Assembly: GCA_963576735.1 (NCBI GenBank)
Contig: OY755198.1
Span: 3,968,001-4,032,000 of the forward strand
DNA from: Bedellia somnulentella
Taxonomy: Eukaryota; Arthropoda; Insecta; Lepidoptera; Bedelliidae
DNA length: 64,000 nucleotides
Reading direction: 5' to 3'
The translations under genes and the position numbers were made by a program. Of this stretch, positions 56,101 to 63,035 are shown one piece after another (position 1 is the first letter of the stretch; every line of letters begins with the position of its first letter). A model generated the notes under the pieces. That model had not been told where the DNA came from and made no database searches. It saw only the letters and a list, made by a program, of their open reading frames with translations.

Positions 56101-59100
56101 GGTTGTATCGAGTACTATGTACAGTACGCCTCGTGCTCGCAGTTTGGGAAAGAGATCGATAGAAAACTTCGATAAGATAGTGTGTATTTCGATATGGCCA
56201 TTTTTGCTCGTGCTTGCCCCGCTGACAATGACAGGCCGAAATTTCAAAATGGCGACAGTAGTACCAGAGTCGCCGCCGGCCAAGTTATGATTGTGGATCT
56301 GTAATGTGTGTGTTTTTATTTTAATTGTATTGTAATTATTATTTTTTCTTTTTTTGACATTTTAAATAACATTGATATTGTAATATAATATAGTATGAAT
56401 TTTTGGATTGACTAGATAGGACTATTAGGACATGAATATTTACACGCTTAATGGCAGAACAAGCTCAGGACATAATTTTAAATAAGAACTTGTTAAAACT
56501 CTTGTTTTCGTAAATAAAGCATTTTTATTTTTATTTTTTTTATTTTTATAAACACCAAAACCTTAAGTTACCTCTAATGGCACCCGCTGGAAGAAAATAG
56601 GTTAGTTGTATTTTTAGCCGACACTACACAGATAATACTTATTAAAATGCGAAGCAAAAACTTTGCACATCTTTATACGAAAATTACGCAGACGTCGGAG
56701 TATATAATTTTGCACAATCATAGTTTATACACAGAAGCAACGCATCTGCCAATTTAGCTAGCTTAGCATTAAAAAGTTTATTAAACTATGCATAAAAAGT
56801 AATTTGTATTAGTGAAATGACATACATACATACATATGATCACGGCTGTAAATCCCTAGCAGGGGTAGCCAGACCTAAGGAATTAGAAATTTCTCAGCCA
56901 CTTTTGGAAATGATAGTGGGGAAAAGATGGTAAAAATAAAGGTTGTTGGTGATGGCTCCCCAACCGCATCGCCCAAAAATCCCTTAAAAGCCCCAATACC
57001 GTTAGTCGCCTCTTACTTACACCCACCGGAAGAAATGGGGTAGTGCTATTCTAAGCCGACACTACACAGCATGAAATGACACACATTTATTTATTATCAA
57101 AGTTTGTAGTCAAATTGAGTGAATGTATGTTATACATATACTCAATCCTACAAAAATAGAGAGTCTGCTCAAAAAGGCAGGCGTCCGAATCATAAAGAAA
57201 AAAAAAGCTTGCATGAAAAAATTAATGGATAAGAACTAAACTAGATAGTATTTTCTTAGATTTTCACGATTGCACATTATAATTAAAACAACTATTGATT
57301 TTCGGAGAGAGACCCGAGAGTCTTCCCGTGACCATGATAACTAAAAAGTTTTCGAAACGTCGGGCTTTAAAAATAATGTAATAACACGCGATTAAATATC
57401 CGAAAATCAATAGTTGTTTTAATTTAACTAGATAGGTTTGTCAGGATCGTACAAAGTGGCAATCGATAGTATTTACCTACCCCTATGGGAACTAACGGCG
57501 TGAGAATATATATGTATATAAATATTGATTGTCATCAATAGTTTTTTTGTTTGAAGTAAGATATATATAATCTTACTGACGTTATGGTCAAATTTCGATC
57601 ACTGGACGACCATAATACATACATACATACATACATATACTCACGGCTATAAATCCCTAGAAGGGGTAGCCAGAGCTGAGAAATTAGAAATTCCACAGCC
57701 ACTTTCGGAAGTTGAGTGGGGAAAAGATGGTAGAATAAAGGTTGTAGGTGATGGGTCTCCAACCGCATCGCCCAAAAAACCCTTAAAAAGCCCCAAGTCC
57801 GTTAGTCGCCTCTTACGTACACCCACCGGAAGAAATGGGGTAGTGCTATTCTAAGCCGACACTACACAGCTAATACCTATAAAGATTTACACTTATATAT
57901 TGGCTTGACACATCATCAATAAAATTATATAAATGACACGCAAATCTTTACAAATGTAATAAATCCAAATCATATCCACCATAATATAGCCCAAATCAAT
58001 AGAAACCAAATTCTGAACCTTACAACTTTAGCTATAAAATCTAATTTCGCATGCCAAAATCACGGCTAAGTATTTTCGTTAATGGCTTTATGTGGCGTCA
58101 TTTGACTTTTATTACTATAGCGATAAGGTACATTTTTAGATTGATAATGTCTGAAGGTTTCATGGGGTCAGATGACCATGGCATAGGATCGGGTTGGGGA
58201 ATCACCTGTTCGAGGGATGGGGCCGTGTCTAACATATCGATCATATGGCCACGGCTAATTATAAAATAGCTATGAAGGTTTCCTCCAGGTTTTATTTCCT
58301 CATTGTTATCTTCCGTAATAAATAAACTACATAGTATGCGACTCCTGAGATCACATATTTGGTTGTATTTGAACACACGTCTCTCTGTCTTACGGTGCTC
58401 GTTCTCTATTAAGCAACCAACATTGTTACATGTAAATATAAAAATATTATGTTAAAATAAAAGTCCACTGCTGTGTAGTGTCTGCTGAGAATAGCACTAC
58501 CCCATTACTTCCGGTGGGTGGGTGTATGTAAGAGGCGACTAACGGTATTGGGGCTTTAAGGGATTTTTGGGCGATGCGATTGGAGACACATCACCAACAA
58601 CCTTTATTTTTACCATCTTTTCCCCACTCACATTTCCAAAAGTGGCCGAGGAATTTCTAATTCCTTAGCTCTGGCTACCCCTTCTAGGGATTTACAGCCG
58701 TGAGTATATGTATGTGTAGTATAAAAAAGTGACCCTAACACCGATATATTATTATACATACAAACATTGTTTTTTCTCATTAATTCCGTTTATAAAAAAT
58801 ATTGAAAATAGGTGTAACGACGGGAAAATCAAGTTTCTCAACATTAATAACTTCATCGATATCACACCTGCTAAAGTTGCTACCCATCACTATGGGCGAG
58901 GGTGCAGCCGTCCGAATGACGACACAACAGAATAGAGGGTGAACCTCTATTACTAATATAAACACGACTCATGCTACGGGCACTGCATGAAACCAATGAA
59001 TTAAATAAAGAATATAATACGGACATAGTACACACATTGAGTTAGACCCTAGAAAGATACAATGCGTGTAAAAGAGTTATAACTCGAGAACTTAATTACC

Positions 59101-62100
59101 GATTCAATATACACATATAAATAACATGTATGAAAGAAACTAACATTCATATTCATCTTTAAAAGGGACTCTGTAAATGATTTCAGCTCTTAGAACCAAC
59201 TATGGAGTTAAATATCAAGGTAGCTTAATAAACACGTTTTTTAGAATCAAAGTTAAAGAGGGAAGGACAGAAAACAAACCTAATGTAGTTACTTAATTTT
59301 GTAAAAATACGTATTTGCTTAACTGAAAGGTATCTTGTGATAATATAAACCAGAAAAATGTAGGAGTTTAGGAAAAATATTTGGATAAAACATATGAAAG
59401 TTAGTTTCCTACAATGACAGTAGCACAGGCAATTTGGTTTATTTGCCAAGACAATACCATCGCAAACACTTGATGAAACACTATTAGTGTATTAGTGTTT
59501 CATTTCAACACCTTTGTTCATTTAATTAACCCACCTTTACCACGGATACAATGACGAAAACGGATAGGCAGAGCTACAAATAAAAAAAGGTTGTGTTTTT
59601 TACTTTGTTGATTTGTACTACACAAGAATGTTTTATAGGGACTATATAAACATTTTCCACTTTTAGAAGTTACTATTATGATAAATGACAAAACTTGCTT
59701 GTTCACTTTTCAATAAACAACGATACTCGAACTAAAGAACGAAAAACTGGTCCTGTTTTGACCCAGTTTTCGTAAATTTATGGACAGAAACCAAACCTAA
59801 TGTTGTTGTTTAATTTTGACAAATAACCCTTTCCGGTACCTCTTCATATTGAAAAAGCAACAAATACCGTAAGTAAAATCACTGTAATTTTGAATTAATT
59901 GTATATATCAAATATATACAATAAAGAAAGTAGTAACAAAAGCTGGTTTCCTACAATGACAGTAACACGTTATTCTATGACAGGCAATTTGGTTTATTTG
60001 CGAAGACAATATCATCGCAAACACTTGATGGAACACTATTAGTGTTTGATTTCAACACCTTTGTTATTTTAATTAACACACCTATCCTCATGGACATATC
60101 GAAAATTGGGTAGTCATAGCTATAAATACAAAAATAAACTAAAGATGCGGTTTAAATCGCATTCTGTGATAAAAAATAAGAGTAAAGAATTTCATTTGGA
60201 AGTTGGTAGGGGACAAGATAGTAGAAATGAAGTAGCGTTGGTGATGGGTCTCGAAACGACTTGAAAATACCCCACACCCTTAGTCGCCTCTTACGACAAC
60301 AAAAGGGGTACCTAGTGATATTCTAAGCCGGCACTATACAGCAAAAACGTTTGAAGTTGTGAGTTATAAATAGTGGGGCACCCGCGCTGGAACAGATAGG
60401 CTGCTACTGTTCTTAGCCGACACTACACGATAATAGCACTACCTGCCGCATAAGGTATTAAAATTATTGGACCGTACCTTATTTTCCCTCCCTCAATTCT
60501 GTCGTGCCTCCTCTCGCTGATAACTGAAATGGAGGTTTCCGCTTCCTGTCTCCTGTCCTTGGATTTGTGATGTTTCCTGAACAGAATACCATTCATCATC
60601 ATCATAGTTTGTATATATCGAGGGGCTTGAGCCGAACTTCACTAACAATGCATATTATTGTTTAGTTAGCCCTATCTGACATCACAATAAAGATAATAAA
60701 AACCTGTAGGGCAAGCACGAGCGCTATTTTATCGACACGATAACGTTAGAATGAGATGGCAGTATACGATCCTAAGTAAGTGTGTAAGAGATGGCTGCTT
60801 TATCGCACGCGATAACTAGTTTAAACACCGCTCGTGCTTGCCCTTCTGTAGTCTTATCTGATTTTCATTGTATTTATTCTTACGTTAGGGTGTTATGATT
60901 AAAATTTAATATTGTTTAAGAGTTCATCACAAACACTTCATAGCCTGATGGTAATAACAAATATATAACATCGCGATGTTTTAACTTAATTTTTCATATG
61001 TATGTACTCACGACTCTAAATCTCAGAAGGGGAACCAGAGCTTTTAATATGTATATGTCGTAGTATGATTTGATGTTTAGGTTTTTTGCAAAAAACCTAG
61101 GGATTTCGCAAAAATCCGGATAATTAGACAACAGTTATAATATTTTCTAATCTTACTAGGTTATTTGCAAAAAAACTAGTTGGTTTAGTAAGATTGTACT
61201 TCTTTAATGCTGATTGGCTGATTTCTGATTGCTCGCCTACACTTATTCTGATTGGTTCGTCATTGTGGTATTGAGATATAGCTAGAGTTATAAAGGGTAA
61301 GAAATAACAATACTTATTTGATACTAGGAATTAAATATTTTTCTTTACTATTTTGTTGGAGTAAAATTGCAATCACGATCGGGCATATTATACACAGATC
61401 AAGTTACCCCAAACTAAGTAACACTTGTAGTATGGGATACTAACTCAGCGATAAATTTAATATAATATAATACACATATGCTCATCACATAAATGTTGCT
61501 CTCAGCGGGGATCAAACCCGCAACCTCCAGACCGAAAAGCTGGTCACCTATCCACTCGGCCACGGACGTCTTCAATATAGGTAGGAACAATAAAGTAAGA
61601 ACGTTTTAAATTGTAGTATTGAGGTATTATAGTTAGAGTTATAAAGGGAAATGACAATACTATTTTTATACTTAGGGACTTTTTGTTACTAAAATTAAAA
61701 TAATAATCAAATAAGATGTAGGAAGGAACAATGAAGTAAGTAAGTCTTTATTAACAACCAATCAGAGATGACGTGTTTATGGGGCAATGCAATCAACCAA
61801 TCAGTGTACAGCATTCATAAAAACTAACATTTCGTTTCGGAGTCATACTAAACCAACTAGTTTTTTTGCAAAAAACCTAGTAAGATTAGAAAATATTATA
61901 ACCGTTGTCTAATTATCCGGATTTTTGCAAAATCCCTAGGTTTTTTGCAAAAAACCTAAACATCAAATCATCCTACGACATATATACGAACCAGAGCTTC
62001 AGTATCGAAAACTCCTCAGCCATTTTTAAAATTATGGTGGGAAAAAGATTGTAAAATAAATGATGAGTGTAAAAGGTATCCACATCGTCCATTAATCATT

Positions 62101-62385
62101 TTAGAAGATTGAAAACTTATGTCGGCTCTTACGTCTACGGAAATTTATATTTTAGTACTATTTGTACCTCTTGTAAGGTTCTACTCTACTGGCACTTACG
62201 GATCTTTATACCGTATCGTGTAAAACATACTTAAAACGACAAACTTACTTATGTTTCTTGTCCTTATCCTTCTTCTCCGAAGACTTGTGTTTGTGTTTGT
62301 CTTTCTTTCGGTAAACAGATCCATTGCCCTCGTCGACTGTCTCCAGGTGTAACACGTATAGCCGGTAGATCTGGAGAAGAATCAC
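38167..62385 (-). CDS. Lys/His-rich protein, last four exons (5' end outside or unseen)
   Basis: Exons: 62385-62249, 60576-60478, 44804-44712 and 38398-38167, with acceptors TTTCCCAG, TGTTCAG, TTTACAG, TATTTCAG and donors GTAAGT, GTACGG, GTACGT. All three junctions are phase 2 and the frame stays open across them. Exon order reads VILLQIYRLYVLHLETVDEG, then KHHKSKDRRQEAE, then TDNDEIRELEIAKLF, then KKKHKSESSEES. The tail is rich in K, H, D, E and S, as in nuclear chromatin or RNA-processing proteins. I do not recognise the gene. An in-frame TGA (38319-38317) is followed by 49 more sense codons before the TGA at 38169-38167. Introns are 1.7, 15.7 and 6.3 kb and full of repeats. Confidence 0.7.
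38317..38319 (-). other. In-frame TGA in the last exon
   Basis: Context GGC ATT TGA CAC CAC. The 49 codons after it keep the same K/H-rich style and end ESDTESDSS. It may be a premature stop allele (CGA to TGA), an assembly error, or a readthrough site. Confidence 0.6.
38450..38956 (+). CDS. LINE2 ORF1, C-terminal half
   Basis: The frame is open from 38429 and element sequence begins near 38450 with KTCVEIRNVPKIPGE. The conserved order follows: VYRLPSRKD, PVYVSELLTPKLKRLLFLAK, YKFVWPSNGRILLRKDEG. This is the RNA-binding ORF1 protein end typical of CR1-like LINEs. It stops at TGA 38954, followed by CTA, and the same frame stays open for 252 codons. Confidence 0.8.
   Translation, partial: SIKTCVEIRNVPKIPGETKAALFEYTAKLSSILQLDMDISRMARDVYRLPSRKDRTSSSISIELSNTMIKSKLLDAIKKYNQTHSEKLSTFHLGILQARQPVYVSELLTPKLKRLLFLAKDYAKSANYKFVWPSNGRILLRKDEGQSYKPLKNETDLNELKKRDSNTT
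38957..39715 (+). CDS. LINE2 inter-ORF hydrophobic frame (ORF1 extension?)
   Basis: 252 sense codons in the ORF1 frame, directly after UGA-CUA, ending in TGA 17 nt inside ORF2. There is no in-frame ATG near its start, so readthrough of ORF1 fits better than separate initiation. It is very hydrophobic, with several likely membrane segments (IFTFVLRFGGILLFIL, YNIIFFLCFNLVKILII, IKRVLFIIFPYF, LFLLILPKHFKNLIIIVPLL). I recognise no family. In AT-rich DNA a chance open frame of this length is unlikely, but protein expression is unproven. Confidence 0.5.
   Translation, partial: LCLCIIWIFTFVLRFGGILLFILDLSSLTKFTIYNIIFFLCFNLVKILIINNSSIIFLIKRVLFIIFPYFSYRKNVCGKAFFIKKHISFSVIRYSISQMCLKLFLLILPKHFKNLIIIVPLLHLNSYRDVMNCNCVVNTQIYTSKLNLYCYYMDTVQHLGMIGQIAYTGISLRKAINYDIRLFLSNIVVVNYYHYIQYVRELRSRCHIKCMHRVTNPLTQFFYDFFDILFITSVQLFYHLTFISNNKNGLHK
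39699..42638 (+). CDS. LINE2 ORF2: endonuclease and reverse transcriptase
   Basis: Intact 979-codon frame from ATG 39699. Endonuclease: NIISQNIRSIKK, FTECWLK, LAIYRSPSKK, LIGDINIAI, TCLDHLML, VTDHDTIVF. RT: NFRPISILPTLSKILEKVL, QFGFRRGKSTNDAV, IDLAKAFDTVS, FGVPQGSILGP and active site YADDTVLL (YADD). A C-terminal region with SYCILSWGGAYKT and VAQRAVLKV is typical of the group. It is clearly related to, but diverged from, LINE1 ORF2. All catalytic residues seen are present. Confidence 0.9.
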   Translation: MGCTNDYLSKELDSFEISKAIKCDISECHTLHEYKSSLNIISQNIRSIKKNFPDFQVLLSRLKLDMDLIVFTECWLKSNPFIESLNGFSLITTTNNVRQNDGVAVFIKDNVSFSYEEPNILEANSLLIKINSDTVILAIYRSPSKKDPNPFINSLGCLLNSLSTYTNIILIGDINIAINHEKILNDGENYLTVLAYHGLLPTHTNITRRESGTCLDHLMLKSKNSSTTFLVESSVTDHDTIVFSLSLLNKPAYSTTNTIRLDYENIKKEIEFKDFSEICRESDPNVAMTTLTTTLTNMINKNTEIKTLSRRKKIIKPWITPGLQKCIANRDSMHHRLKKEKTNEILKITYNRYRNYCNSLLRNIKLAYEQNQLNQAGNNSKQLWQAIKTISNNTTKKTNSKNLLKAYDSPVEGVNKVNDYFTSVGKNLAEKILLKKSSNFNNRGLKRNRNSLVMLDTDEQEVSSLISSLKNACSAGFDKITDKILKDSKEVLSPVLSSIFNNCLRNGVFPDSLKLSVIIPIYKSGDTNCAENFRPISILPTLSKILEKVLNSRLTNFLDKYNILDNNQFGFRRGKSTNDAVLEVTNFISHTLDKGNKCLAIFIDLAKAFDTVSVPILLEKLEAIGIRSNSLQIFKSYLENRHQCVKIDQYISNASPVNFGVPQGSILGPILFNIYINDLLESYTTTDKIVAYADDTVLLFTAKTWIDLFDKAQRGFNKVTNWLQLNILTINADKTKYMTFSINNNKNAESQISALNPIKAHSCELLETTCNCSCIQPTPSFKYLGITLDPHLNFKNHVKTLCSKIRKLIYIFKNLRRVCGGPLLRNIYIALCQSVISYCILSWGGAYKTTLKELEVAQRAVLKVSTFKPLLFPTRELFSFCQVLTVRQLYIKAVVMFQHSKTHIEETKLVKRRKDIFQSCKHHTTFAKKFITFTGPHLYNKINNELNIIICTKSTCNKIITNWLQQLDYDQTENLLQRN
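43808..44056 (-). repeat. SINE-A, full length
   Basis: CATACATACATATACTCACG to GGCACTACACGGCA. CATTATATTTATG occurs at its left edge and about 20 bp beyond its right edge. Confidence 0.85.
44240..44480 (-). repeat. SINE-A, strongly diverged
   Basis: Weak but colinear matches: TATTCTCACTTCTAGGAAT, GATGATAACAATAAAG, CACTTCATACGACACC, CAACACTAAGC. Confidence 0.45.
44520..44630 (+). repeat. SINE-A fragment (3' half)
   Basis: CCCATCTTTTCCCCACGCAA to ATGAATGTATGTATA. It ends about 80 bp from the exon at 44712-44804. Confidence 0.75.
44858..44925 (+). repeat. RTE-type LINE 3' terminus
   Basis: GGCCATCGATAGTCTCTGCC, TACCCCTATAGGAACG and GAGAGCATATGTAAATA match the last 60 or so bases of the RTE-type LINE. 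Confidence 0.55.
45318..46828 (-). CDS. Candidate two-exon small gene inside the large intron
   Basis: Exon 1 would be 46828-46631: ATG in context GCAGTATGG, 66 codons beginning MAHGPQNLGINITLQIMQVP, rich in Lys/Arg/Ser, with donor GTAAGT in phase 0. A possible exon 2 is 45580-45318 (acceptor TTTTTAAAG, phase 0), coding 86 residues including MERCRIILIAAYCCYLTNG and IGQKRRGDHDSMETL. No product is recognised. Exon 1's phase does not fit the downstream exon of the surrounding gene, so it is not simply its 5' end. Exon 2 is doubtful. Confidence 0.35.
45623..46366 (+). repeat. Interspersed repeat with (GACG)n(GACA)n tract
   Basis: Begins near GGCGGCCAAGAGCGAGATGG and ends TTTGGCTACGGAACCCTAAA. 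The inner part (about 45845-46366) matches 51588-52090 in reverse. A widespread lepidopteran repeat by its ACGGACGGACGGACAGACAG signature. Confidence 0.75.
46990..47110 (-). repeat. SINE-A fragment, diverged
   Basis: TCAGCTTCAGAATTCGAAAT, GAGTGGGAAAAAGAT and GGTGATGAATCTC follow the SINE-A order with many changes. Confidence 0.5.
47498..47740 (+). repeat. SINE-A, full length
   Basis: AGTGTCGGCTTAAAATAGTA to GAGTATATGTATGTATGT, in the 15.7-kb intron. Confidence 0.85.
47866..47930 (+). repeat. LINE 3' UTR fragment
   Basis: GTTGTCTGGAAGCTTTTAGC then CACTGCCAATTGTACTTTTC, as at 36115. Confidence 0.5.
48204..48557 (-). repeat. SINE-B, full length with tRNA-like head
   Basis: Reversed head ATGACGTGATAGCTTAATGG (A-box) and CTTCAAATCCCGAATC (B-box), full body, and a tail of (ACATA)n at the left end. 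The most complete copy of this family here. Confidence 0.85.
48966..49200 (+). repeat. GCAAGCACGAGC-family element
   Basis: Starts GGGGCAAGCACGAGC, with GACTGCGAGCACGAGGCG about 100 bp on and TTTGCGAGCACGAGGCA later. The same layout occurs reversed at 56085-56222. Confidence 0.5.
50117..50177. repeat. Long hairpin
   Basis: Arm TAATATTAATAAATTTCTT pairs with AAGAAATTTATTAATATTA, and the inner bases TTAATT/AATTAA also pair. It is AT-rich with a short loop. Confidence 0.7.
50205..50620 (-). repeat. SINE-A, old and interrupted
   Basis: TAGCCAGAGCTTCAGAATTA, GGGCCTCCAGCCACATAGCC, and again CATCGCCCATCTC to CACTTTGTGCCTC, colinear with SINE-A with extra sequence between. Confidence 0.4.
51105..51270. 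repeat. SINE-A remnants, two orientations
   Basis: GGGTAGCCAGAGCTTCGTAA (minus), then TCCACTCTAATTTCAGAAGT to TTATAGTCATTCATACAT (plus). Highly diverged. Confidence 0.4.
51588..52206 (-). repeat. Interspersed repeat, reverse copy of 45623-46366
   Basis: Begins TTAGGGTTCCGTAGCCAAAT with CTGTCTGTCCGTCCGTCCG and ends CCGACTCGCACTTGGCCGG. Inner parts match 45845-46366 closely. The two copies form an inverted pair about 5.2 kb apart in one intron. Confidence 0.8.
52330..52450 (+). repeat. SINE-A fragment, diverged (3' half)
   Basis: ACCGACCATTCATATTTTTC, TCCACTCTACTCCCAGAAG and GGATTTACAGCCATGAG. Confidence 0.45.
52490..52600 (+). repeat. SINE-B head (tRNA-like)
   Basis: ACCGTGATAGTTCAGTGGGC (A-box) and GAGGGTTCAAATCCTGAG (B-box) are the best-preserved pol III-like boxes in the window. 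The body stops where the RTE-type LINE tail begins. Confidence 0.7.
52600..52815 (-). mobile_element. RTE-type LINE 3' fragment
   Basis: GACAAACCTCTCTTGCTTCC, CTTCTCATACATGCTC and TCTATTTGGTCTAGAAACG match the minus-strand LINE tail at 63540-63900. Decayed. Confidence 0.55.
53482..53910 (+). pseudogene. LINE reverse transcriptase, C-terminal fragment
   Basis: MLEKIQNKFLRFLYFKLYGV and later LLAQAPMTRALKVLNKVNEL resemble the C-terminal end of jockey/CR1-group LINE proteins. It ends in a stop at 53910. The 3' region ends in (AAAT)n at about 54079-54103. It differs from LINE1 and LINE2 and has higher GC content than its neighbours. Confidence 0.65.
54110..56080. other. Intron sequence, no exon seen
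   Basis: A short RTE-LINE tail fragment lies near 54232-54325 (CTGACAAACCTCTCTAGCTT). The rest is AT-rich with no supported feature. Confidence 0.45.
56085..56222 (-). repeat. GCAAGCACGAGC-family element
   Basis: Reversed it starts GGGGCAAGCACGAGC and has ACTGCGAGCACGAGGCG about 80 bp on, colinear with 48966-49200. The 87-codon frame across it is not a gene. Confidence 0.5.
56560..56632 (-). repeat. SINE-A fragment (5' part)
   Basis: CACCCGCTGGAAGAAAATAG to GCCGACACTACACAG. Confidence 0.65.
56822..57071 (-). repeat. SINE-A, full length
   Basis: CATACATACATATGATCACG to GACACTACACAGCA. Close to consensus. Confidence 0.85.
57120..57515 (+). mobile_element. RTE-type LINE 3' end, split by a MITE
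   Basis: The C-terminal coding remnant (CTCAAAAAGGCAGGCGTCCG) runs to about 57280. After the MITE it resumes with GGTTTGTCAGGATCGTACAA and ends AACGGCGTGAGAATATATA, the LINE 3' terminus. Confidence 0.65.
57281..57424. mobile_element. 144-bp MITE with 25-bp TIRs
   Basis: The outer 25 bp at 57281-57305 and 57400-57424 are perfect inverted repeats (AATTAAAACAACTATTGATT and onward). A partial relative lies near 4560. It is inserted in the LINE tail. Confidence 0.85.
57617..57872 (-). repeat. SINE-A, full length
   Basis: CATACATACATACATATACTC to GACACTACACAGC. Close to consensus. Confidence 0.85.
58132..58344 (-). CDS. Candidate extra exon of the Lys/His-rich gene
   Basis: 213 bp open on the minus strand between acceptor GATCTCAG and donor GTACCT. 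The phase (2 in, 2 out) would fit between the exons at 60478 and 44804. It encodes ITEDNNEEIKPGGNLHSYFI, then SRGHMIDMLDTAPSLEQV. I recognise no family, and joining 60478 to 44804 directly also works, so it could be alternative, unrelated or chance. Confidence 0.3.
58472..58713 (+). repeat. SINE-A, full length
   Basis: TGTGTAGTGTCTGCTGAGAAT to GTGAGTATATGTATGTG. Confidence 0.85.
58965..60100. other. Intron, local duplication, no exon
   Basis: About 59395-59525 and 59945-60070 are related: both have GTTTCCTACAATGACAGTA and GGCAATTTGGTTTATTTGC, then ATTAGTGT and TTCAACACCTTTGTT. A duplicated unit of roughly 550 bp spacing, otherwise unassigned. Confidence 0.5.
60105..60345 (-). repeat. SINE-A, diverged
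   Basis: GGTAGTCATAGCTATAAATA, GATGGGTCTCGAAACGACTT, AGTCGCCTCTTACGACAAC and GCCGGCACTATACAGC. A further head piece follows at about 60375-60432. Confidence 0.65.
60705..60846. mobile_element. 142-bp TIR element, GCAAGCACGAGC family
   Basis: Left end AGGGCAAGCACGAGCG and right end CGCTCGTGCTTGCCCT are perfect inverted repeats of 16 bp. The terminal motif is the one shared with 48966 and 56222. Confidence 0.75.
61044..61987. mobile_element. 944-bp TIR element with 12-bp target duplication
   Basis: Long inverted ends of roughly 130 bp (GATTTGATGTTTAGGTTTTT outward; AATCCGGATAATTAGACAAC inside), with some mismatches. GAACCAGAGCTT flanks both sides (61032-61043, 61988-61999) within a SINE-A. 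No transposase is encoded. Long TIRs with a 9-12-bp duplication recall Mutator-like elements; that is an inference. Confidence 0.75.
61497..61570 (-). tRNA. tRNA-like pseudogene or SINE head
   Basis: Reversed it reads GTGGCCGAGTGGATAGG (A-box-like D arm), a TTTTCGG loop region, and a good T arm GCGGGTTTGATCCCCGC. The presumed acceptor-stem ends do not pair, so it is not a working tRNA gene. It lies within the TIR element. Confidence 0.5.
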
Positions 62386-62621
62386 CTGGGAAAGATATAC
62401 TAAATAAATACATACGGACACATGACATACATTTTCGGTAATCAATAAATGAAAGAAAAATTTCGACACCAGCGAGCGTGAGTGAAACCCACGTCATCGG
62501 GGTATACTCCGGTCGCTCTGCCAACGATATACATAGCTCATATTTCATTAAGTGATGAGTAAATAATCCCTACATGAGGTTTTCATGCACAAACAAGTCT
62601 AATTATATAATGTCACTGTTT

Positions 62622-62861
62622 AAAGTGCTAATAGACGATCGAACATGTACGGCGCGCACCAAGAACTGTGCGGTGCGCTCAAGCCTACAGACGATCGAAC
62701 ATGTACGGCGCGCACCATCGCACAGTGCACCGCAAGCGCTTCGAACCAGCCTGCACCAATATTATGTGCGGCGAACCACGCTACACACGTTCGTTTTTGG
62801 TTCGGCCCGTACCACGAACACTGGTGCGCGCCGTACATGTTCGATCGTCTATTAGCACTTT
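62622..62861. mobile_element. 240-bp GC-rich foldback MITE
   Basis: Perfect 39-bp inverted ends (AAAGTGCTAATAGACGATCG and onward, to the GCGCGCACC core). A copy of the inner part of the left arm is repeated at about 62690-62716. TTAA at both edges suggests piggyBac-type targeting. The overlapping 70-90-codon frames are by-products of GC content. Confidence 0.8.
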
Positions 62862-63035
62862 TAATGAAATCTAGAAAGACATCCATTTGTAGTATTGAAA
62901 GGGACGATTCCTAAACTTAAGTTCCAAATCAGGTAATGATAAAAGCGTTAGTGAGGATTGTGGGGCTTCCTCCCTCCATTCCTTGTTTGAAAGGTTTATG
63001 AATATGATATTGGAGAGATGTCCATTCTCAACTCA

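Larger units (their letters stand above)
60998..62125 (-). repeat. SINE-A, diverged, split by a TIR element
   Basis: Parts 60998-61043 and 61988-62125 join cleanly at GAACCAGAGCTT. The copy is old. Confidence 0.6.

Noticed and set aside
56020..56283. 87-codon minus-strand frame as a gene
   Set aside because: Overlaps the GCAAGCACGAGC-family repeat; no family features.
61497..61570. Functional tRNA gene
   Set aside because: The T arm is good, but the presumed acceptor-stem ends do not pair and the anticodon arm is poor; kept only as tRNA-like.
62574..62914. Four overlapping 68-93-codon frames on both strands
   Set aside because: All come from the GC-rich palindromic MITE; no splice signals or domains.
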